A stretch of 35,023 nt of DNA from assembly GCA_003427395.1 (NCBI GenBank), contig BFEA01000309.1:475595-510617 (forward strand), read 5' to 3'. This document shows positions 28,232 to 35,023 of the stretch, one piece after another. Positions within the stretch are counted from its first letter, which is position 1, and the number at the start of each line of letters is the position of its first letter. Source of the stretch: Chara braunii. Taxonomy: Eukaryota > Streptophyta > Charophyceae > Charales > Characeae. The notes under the pieces were generated by a model. The model was not told the origin of the DNA. It ran no database searches and worked only from the letters and a program-made list of their open reading frames with translations. The position numbers were made by a program, and so were the translations under genes.

Positions 28232-30983
28232 ATCACTGAAAGCCAATGTCAATGAGAGCTTACTCTCGCCACCACCAACATATGTGTCCAGCCTCTATCT
28301 CCCTATCTGGCGCTCGGCGCCCAGCCTACTCCCTACACAGCTACTACTAGCCTACTAATTGACAATGCAACTGTTGACGTCAGCAGCACCCGAAGTACTT
28401 GAAGATGTCGCCCATGCAGAACCATCACCAATACCAGGTATGTGCCCTCACATCATCATCATCATCATCCTTCTCTCTTCCCTGACTCTCTCCCACGTCT
28501 TCACTTGTTGTACACCGGAAGACCACCCCTACGCCTCACTGTAATCCAAACCCACCAGCTATGGTGGATGGGTTATGGCGCTGCCCTTAGCAGCGCCCTC
28601 CTTCCCTGCACGACCGCACATGCTGCACCTCGCCTCTCAGTGCCAGCAGCAGCCCACGAGCCTTTGCTCCAGCAGTGCTGCCGCTAGCATGCGAGTGCCT
28701 GAATGCGGCTGAGAGTGGCGAGCTCTTTCCTATATGGAAAGAGCCTGCCTGCTTCGCAGCCTGGCTGGACTTGGCTTGGCCCCAGAAGCTTCCGGTAGGC
28801 CCCAGGATGCTGCGTGCTACTTTGCAGCTACTGGGCCTCTTTCGGTTGGGCCTCCCAACTGTCAGTGTATGAGGCTGTGTTTCTCGTCCAGGGCCTACAT
28901 GCTTCGGAGAGGCCCAGAAGGCCGTGGAAATGTCTTGGTTGCTCGGCCTGTGTTTCACTCAACTAACTGGCATGTCGCAACTGCCTGGACCCCAAATATG
29001 AAATTGACAGTCAAAGGCCTTTTGTGATAAGTTAGGCCCGCCTTCACTTAGGGCGGGCACCACTGCAACCGGGGCCCCTTAGGCCTGCCGAGGACCCAGA
29101 TCCTCGCACTGGCCTCTAAGTCCAAAAAAAAGCATTTGTAGGATCCTTGCCCTGCTTTGGACCCACCTGGATTTCACGAGGGATGCCCCCCTACCTGCCA
29201 CTGTGGGGGGACCGGGCAGAGGCAGCTACGCACCTGCCCAGCACAGGAAACACCATAACTTTCAGGGGTAATATGCAAATTTTCCAAAAGAACACGCACA
29301 AAAAGACATAAAAAAGGAGGGGGGTTCAGGGTGGTCCGAATGGAAGACGAGAAATGTAAACAACATGAAACCGAAGAGCAGACAGACTACTGTCTTCGCC
29401 TGAACACAACGCATCCTCGTCATGAATATATACAGGATATGTTTTCATAACGAGGGTGTGTTGAGTCCAGGGGAAGACGGTAGCATCTACCCAAAAAACA
29501 GTCGGGCAAGATCTCCTCCTACCATGAAAAATGAATGTAACGAGCAAATTCAGCCAGGTGCTGACCACCGCCCCTCGTGAAGAGCAACGCAGCCAGTTTT
29601 TGCCTCAATGAAGCCTGTCCACCTACAACAAAAGCGGTCTTCTTTACCTGAGCGACATGTGTTAGTACTGACGGCCAGGCCTCAATGGCGCCCTATTGAT
29701 GCTATAACCAGTGGCAGGCCTCAGTTGTGCCCTGTTCAAATTACCGCTATGGGACCGTCCTCAACGAGCACAGAGCTGAAGTCTGCAGTCATGGACGTCT
29801 TTGGCCCTATAAAACTGAAGTCGATGGGCATGGAGTTCGTTAGCTGACAAAACAGGAAGATAGGGCAAGTAGAGCAAGCAGGCCCCAAATTCAGGGGAGG
29901 CTAGATGGGCCTCTTATGCTCAGCATTCCAAACAACTATGGAAGGAGACATTTGGTCCTTCGGATACGAGCAAGGGAACATCCAACATCGAGGCGATACA
30001 TAGCAGAGACGCCACATTATTGACTTAGTGCAACACAAGCCCGTTGAGGTACTTGGCAGATGTCAAACGTCCAAACAATCGTCTGTTGTTCAGAGAGCAA
30101 CGACTTCGAGGGCATGCTCGCACTAGGACTTTCCTGGATGAATTTGTGACTGCAATTTCAGCCCGTCCTGCATGTATCTGATTGGCATTACGTCCACAGA
30201 GTCGTCAAAAAAGCCCTAGTGAGAGTACGCCCTGATTCCCTGCAGTGATAAACATCGCAGCACAGACGTAGTCATAATAAAAATCTATACAAGCTCATAA
30301 CAACAAACACCACATGATTTTTGCTTCAATGCCGCCATCGTCAAAGTGGACCATGATAAAACAAATTCAACATCTCAATTTACTAACTGCCAAATATAGC
30401 AATAATGTTCCTCGATTACAAAACAGCTCCACACATCATGTCACTATTAACTACCATCAGTCCCAACCGTCACCAACCCTTCATCCAGAGTCATTTCCAG
30501 ACATTGTTTCTTCACCTTTGCAAAAGTGTTCCCACTTAACCAACAATATCAAACCAGGTTCTTTTCTTAAAAAACAACAAAAAAGTTTTGTTCCATGTCA
30601 TCTTCATAGAGTCCAACTTTACCAAAAGTTTCAATCCTGAAGAGGGAAAAGAATCTTGTAACAACTCCGCTGACAAACATTGGGCAGTGGAGACAAATGA
30701 AGAGCATGACAACCATACAATAATGTAGTTATTTCATCCACTACAAAGGCACAATAGGCCAAAAAAACAGCGTTAGGCTGACGCCCGGTCCAGACGGACG
30801 GGGGGGGTCCGTCCGGAAAAAACAGACGAGCCAAAAAACGTCCCAGGATTTTTTTTTTTTTTTTAAGATGGGGTTGGACTGCGCTTGCTGAGAGGAGCCC
30901 AAATCCGCAGAGAAACTTGTGAAAGGCATGTGTGTTGGGGGAGGGGGGGTGTGGGGAGGGGGGGGTTGTCAAGGGGAAAAACC
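28232..30983. other. No recognised gene
   Basis: Noncoding-looking sequence. Visible features are a short CAT repeat near 28450-28470, a 9-bp inverted repeat at 28722-28744, a T run at 30849-30864 and a G-rich stretch near 30940-30967. Frames up to about 120 codons occur (for example 28587-28958 minus, 29326-29568 minus, 30314-30640 plus), none with a motif. Part may belong to the 5' LTR of element B. Confidence 0.5.
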
Positions 30984-31114
30984 GTAAAAGGGTGTGTTGC
31001 AGCAGCCAGTTCGCTGAGAGGAGGGGTTAGAGGAGGAGGAGGCTGCCAGTAAAAGGGTGTGTTGCAGCAGCCAGTCGGCTGAGAGGAGGGGTTAGAGGAG
31101 GAGGAGGGCCTGCA
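30984..31114. repeat. 65-bp tandem duplication
   Basis: Two copies start at 30984 and 31049 with GTAAAAGGGTGTGTTGCAGC and end in GGAGGAGG. They are almost identical apart from a TTCG/TCGG change and lead into the purine-rich block. Confidence 0.93.
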
Positions 31115-32130
31115 GGTAGTGTATGGGGATGACGGAAAAAGAAAATAATAATAAGAGGACGATGAAGGAGGACGAGGAGGAGGAGGAGGAGGAGGCGGAG
31201 AGAAAGAGAAGACGAAAGTAGGTGGAGGAGGAGAGAAGAAGAAGAAGAAGAAGAGAGGAGGAGGAGGAGGGGGAAGAGGAGGAGGAGGAGAGGAGAAGAA
31301 CTGCAGTTTGCCCGCTTCCCTTCTATTGTTCGAGCAGAAAAAAAAAAAAAAGAGGAATGGGAGATGGCGGGCAGTAGGACGTGGTGGAGGAGGAGGACGA
31401 GGAGGAGGAAGAAGAAGAAGACGAGAGGAGGAGGAGGAGGAGGAGGAGGAGGGGAGGAAGGAGGAGGAAAGGAGGAGAAAGAAGAAGCAGACTTCAAAAA
31501 AAAAAGACAAGAGTAGGAGGAGAGAATAACGAGGAGGAGGAGGGGGAGGAGCTGCCAGTACTGTATGGCGATGACGAGAAAAAAAAGAAGGCCGCTGGAG
31601 AAGGAGGAGGAGGAGGAGAGAAGAGAAGAGAAGAAGACGAAATGAGGAGGAGGAGGAAGAGGAGGCGGAAAAGAAGAAGACGAGAGGAGGACGCGGAGGA
31701 GGAGCTCCCGATTGTCTGACGACGAGGGGAAAAGAAAAAAAAAAGGCCGATGAAGGTGGAGGAGGAGGGAAAACAAGAAGATGAAATGAGGAGGAGAGAA
31801 GAAGAAGACGAGAGGTGGAGGAGGAGAGAAGAGAAGACGAAATGAGGCGGAAGAGGAGGAGAGGAGGAGAAGAAGACCAGAGGAGGAGGAGGAGGAGGTG
31901 CCGGTTGTCTCTGGCGATGACGAGGGGGAAAAAAAAAAAGAAGGCCGATGGAGGAGGAGGAGGCAAAACAAGAAGATGAAATGAGGAGGAGAGAAGAAGA
32001 TGAAGACGAGAGGGGGAGGAGGAGGAGGAGAGAAAAGAAGATGAAATGAGGAGGAGAGAAGAGGAGGAGGAGGAGGAGGAGGAGGAGGAGGAGGAGGAGG
32101 AGGAGTGAAGAAGAAGAAGAAGACGAGAGG
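31115..32130. repeat. About 1 kb purine-rich GGA/GAA block with higher-order structure
   Basis: The plus strand is almost entirely GGA, GAA and GA repeats. A non-repetitive marker of the form TGCC..T.TGTMTGGCGATGACGA followed by an A run and GGCCG recurs near 31551, 31703 (degenerate) and 31898, with a relative near 31107. The block therefore has units of about 150-200 bp. Very long minus-strand frames (over 400 codons) are Ser/Pro/Leu low complexity and not genes. Confidence 0.9.
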
Positions 32131-32383
32131 AGGAGGTCGGCTGCACACGAGAAGGAGGTGGAGGTCGGCACCTCGACCATGGGTAGATAGAGGACTACGT
32201 GGCAGGTCGACGACGGGCGGCGTGATGGGAGCTCTGCACGAGGAGGAGGAGGTCGGCACCTCGATGATGGGCAGGTTGACGACATTGTGGAAGCTCGACA
32301 ACGGACAGCACGATGCGAGCTCCGCGCGAGGAGGAGGAGGACGTCGGCTCCGCGTGGAGGGCACCTGGATGACGACGGGACAG
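32131..32383. repeat. Degenerate GC-rich repeats after the purine block
   Basis: GAGGAGGTCGGCACCTCGA-type units recur at about 32155, 32245 and, more weakly, 32330, with GATGGGCAGGT or CATGGGTAG following. No coding motif is visible; the plus-strand frame here starts in poly-Lys and is not convincing. Confidence 0.6.
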
Positions 32384-32437
32384 GGGCAGGTCGATGACGA
32401 CGGGCAGGTCGATGACGATGGGCAGGTCGATGACGAC
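32384..32437. repeat. 18-bp minisatellite, three copies
   Basis: GGGCAGGTCGATGACGAC repeats at 32384, 32402 and 32420, with a partial relative just upstream. Confidence 0.95.
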
Positions 32438-34114
32438 GGCTGGGCTTCGAACTTCGTCAGCGGGAAGGACAATCCCCCGTTCGAATTTGAATGCGGGATT
32501 GTAGCCCTAAAAACTTTGAAAGTGGCTAAAAGTCGTTAAAAAAGAAAAAATTCAAGCACTAGGCAGCTGGGGAGGCCGCCACTGGCCAAAAAAAGCCTTT
32601 AACCCACTGCACGCGAAATTGCGCTCGGCCCGCCCGGTGCCCAACCGGGTGACCCAACCGGCCGGCCCGCCCGGGAGCCCTACCAGACGAAGGCCAGGCT
32701 GCCGGGCGGTCCGGATATTAACACAGCAAAAAACTGCACAGTGCACTGTGCGGGTGGTAACCAAGACTCGAGAAATGGTTTTAAGAAGCACGTTCAAGCA
32801 ACTGCTACCATCACCGACAGCTACTCCTAGCCTTCTGCTGCTTATTTTGATCCCACAACCAAGACCGCGAGCAGTGCTCGACCAATGCTGTTCCGTCATG
32901 AAAATAGTGAACAACTGCTTCCCAATCTCCTGACACCACCTTCCGTCCCTTCTTCCCATATTGCCATTTCCAATCAAACATAGGTACGACTGTCTTTTGG
33001 ACATATCATGCACTCTAAAACCGCAACCAGATGATCAGATGATCGGGAGACTTCCGCGGTCTGGCATGTGAAACCCGGATCACCTATCGTCTACCCTACT
33101 GTGTGGGGCACTGGAGGGGAAGGAAGGAATCCTGCACTGAGAACCGTACCTTGAGAGATGACCAGATCTTGCTTCTGTTGCTACCCAACATAGCAGACTT
33201 CCGGCACCATACTCCCACTCAAGCACTGCATGCAACTCAGAAATTTTATGCAAGATCATGAAGCAGGCCCACAGCCATACTTCGACAGAGAACAAAGCAC
33301 ACCAGTTCTGCTGCTTTTCCCCACCCGCGAAACGCCAGAAAAGGTGCTGTTTATCCCGGCCCCCATGAATGCAACAACATAGTACGACAGCAGACACATG
33401 ACTCTAGTCATCAAGCGCACCCATGCAGAGGAGAAGTTGACGACCGCCTACGTTCAGCAAAGTTGAGTGCCCGCCTATCATGAATAATCCACAGGCCCCT
33501 GCAGGCACCGCCGCCACCACTCCATCATTACTTCTCCTGCAAAATATTAGCTTCAACAGTGCTGAACAGGGGGGTCAAGAAATAGATGCATCTAGGAAAA
33601 CTAAGAAAATGTGGGTGGGAGCGTAGGTCAGCGTTCTAACCGCCAGTACATCATCGCCCAGGCAAACTTGAAAATTGAAAAGGAGTCGTTCCAAGAACTT
33701 CAGAGGCTCGGGGCCCCCGGACCAAAGCCCCACCCTGGCATTTCGGCAAAGCTTGGCGCGCAAGGGGAATCCGCCTCGGCAAAAGAGGCTGGGATTTACT
33801 GGTGGTTTAGGAAGGACTAGCTGCAATAGAGAGGAGACTTGTGAGGTTGATATGGCACTGAAGGCCTTATTGTTATCCTGTGCGCAACATTAACCATGTC
33901 TTGTCCACATTCTCTGTTCACTGTCGGGCAAGTAGTGCAATTCACGATTCAGAAGAAAGGGCACACCACATCGCTGAACATCACAAGCACATGAGAAAGA
34001 TGGAAGACTAGAACACGTCCGCCCACACGTTCATATTACTTCTACAATACCTCTTCGAATGCCTCCGTTGCATGCAGTGCTCCTGCCATTCCTTGTCAAA
34101 TAATGGACTCCAAC

Positions 34115-34118
<4 letters not shown>
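32438..34118. other. No recognised gene
   Basis: About 1.7 kb without a defensible coding region. The longest frame is 32552-33013 on the minus strand (153 codons), with no recognisable domain. A GC-rich patch of CCGG and GGCC motifs lies near 32625-32710. Confidence 0.5.

Positions 34119-34162
<44 letters not shown>
34119..34162. repeat. (CT)n microsatellite
   Basis: A nearly pure CT run, with a second C/T-rich patch following to about 34207. Confidence 0.95.
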
Positions 34163-34164
<2 letters not shown>

Positions 34165-34735
34165 GGCAAGCGTCTCCCACCCACCCCCTCCCCCTCTCTC
34201 CCTCTCTCATGTCATAGTAGTGCACGATTACGCATTTGACTCTCTCTTCTCCACTCCCTCCTATACCTACTCGTTGAAGAAAAGCTGTCAAACCAACTGT
34301 AAGTATGAATCTCCCAGTCAAATGTTCATCTCACGTTGACTGAAGAACAAGAAGCTTTGCCCCCTCCACAGCGATGCCTCTTTAGAACTTTTATTCCTTC
34401 TTTTTTTCCGACTTCTTCAAATAGGGGGATCCCCTGAAAGAACATACCTTCCAACCTATCGATCAAATAACTGACTTCACACAGTATAAATGAGAGAAAA
34501 GCAACCCCGTTACAACATAATAGTTTGGCTGATCCACGAACTCGGGGTCCAGCCAGCAACTGGACCTCGCAGTCACTCAGATTCCATCGAAGAGATGATA
34601 ATGGGATCGCATTGTCCTGCAGGCAAGACAAACAAGGTCTCAAAGTCTGTGCATCTCCTCCCACGGCTTCTCTTTTCGACAATCACCATCCAAAGACGAA
34701 GGCAAGGAAGAGAAATAAAAAGATGGATTCCCAAT
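34163..34735. other. No recognised gene
   Basis: Short frames only (largest 118 codons, minus, 34326-34682), none with motifs I recognise. Confidence 0.5.
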
Positions 34736-35023
34736 AAAAATGGCTCCAGCAATTAGCACATACTTCTTTCAACCGCCTTCCACACTACTGACTCGAAAAC
34801 TACAACCTAGAAAGGAAAAAAAAAGAGCTATGTATAGCTATTGTCCACATGTCACTCAAGCTTCAATGTTTAAAAATGGCTCCAGCAATTAGCACATAAC
34901 CACCACAACACCTTTACTTCTTTCAACCGCCTGACCCTCTTCCACACTACTGACTCGAAAACTACAACCTAGAAAAAAAAAAGAGCTATGTATAGCTATT
35001 GTCCACATGTCACTCAAGCTTCA
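34736..35023. repeat. Tandem duplication at the window edge, about 136-bp period
   Basis: Copy 1 (34736-34865) and copy 2 (34872-35023) share AAAAATGGCTCCAGCAATTA at the start and GTCACTCAAGCTTCA at the end. Copy 2 carries two extra short segments (about 22 and 8 bp). The window ends exactly at the last base of copy 2, so more copies may follow. Confidence 0.95.

Noticed and set aside
30863-32472. Minus-strand frames of 427 and 481 codons rich in Ser, Pro and Leu
   Set aside because: They are translations of the GGA/GAA purine block in several frames at once, with no domain or codon structure.
32552-33013. Minus-strand 153-codon frame as a gene
   Set aside because: No motif or homologous pattern that I recognise, and the region is GC-biased, which favours chance open frames.

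Overview
The window looks like gene-poor, repeat-dominated nuclear DNA from a eukaryote, most probably a land plant with a large genome. The evidence is Ty3/gypsy LTR retrotransposons of chromovirus-like organisation with primer-binding sites matching the 3' end of initiator tRNA-Met, long satellite arrays, many (CT)n tracts and one 151-bp assembly gap. I found no host protein-coding gene, tRNA or rRNA that I can defend. Nearly all open reading frames are accidents of low-complexity DNA or broken pieces of retrotransposon polyproteins. The species cannot be named from this sequence.

Layout. Positions 1-409 look like the 3' end of a plus-strand LTR element: 37-bp tandem repeats, then a polypurine tract, then an LTR-like TG start at 410. 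From 410 to about 4260 there is a noncoding block with a 26-bp tandem repeat (979-1108) and an unusual series of short, nearly perfect inverted repeats (1183-3786). Next come a poly-T/CTT tract, a 91-bp satellite (about 13 copies, 4460-5640) and a 92-bp satellite (roughly 33 copies, 5680-8995). The second satellite is interrupted by a 240-bp AT-rich insert. A (CT)n tract and about 1.8 kb of unrecognised sequence follow.

Element A (10974-24106, minus strand) is a 13.1-kb Ty3/gypsy retrotransposon with both LTRs, TG...CA ends, a 4-bp ATCT target-site duplication and a tRNA-Met primer-binding site. In minus-strand order it carries gag, protease, reverse transcriptase, RNase H, integrase and a chromodomain-like tail. 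All of these are damaged by stops, frameshifts and substitutions at catalytic residues. Its integrase carries a 257-bp foldback duplication, and its gag is split by about 4.4 kb of microsatellite-rich DNA containing the assembly gap.

Element B (about 24275-28231, minus strand) is a second, internally deleted gypsy element with gag, a zinc knuckle and part of a protease. The protease ends in a 32-bp foldback, after which RT, RNase H and integrase are missing. A short LTR-end segment is repeated on both sides.

From 28232 to the end there are no recognised genes. This part holds a 65-bp tandem duplication, about 1 kb of purine-rich GGA/GAA sequence (31115-32130), an 18-bp minisatellite, one more (CT)n tract, and a tandem duplication running into the window edge.

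The strongest candidate for something undescribed is the hairpin series at 1183-3786. Related hairpins there differ in stem sequence yet stay self-complementary.
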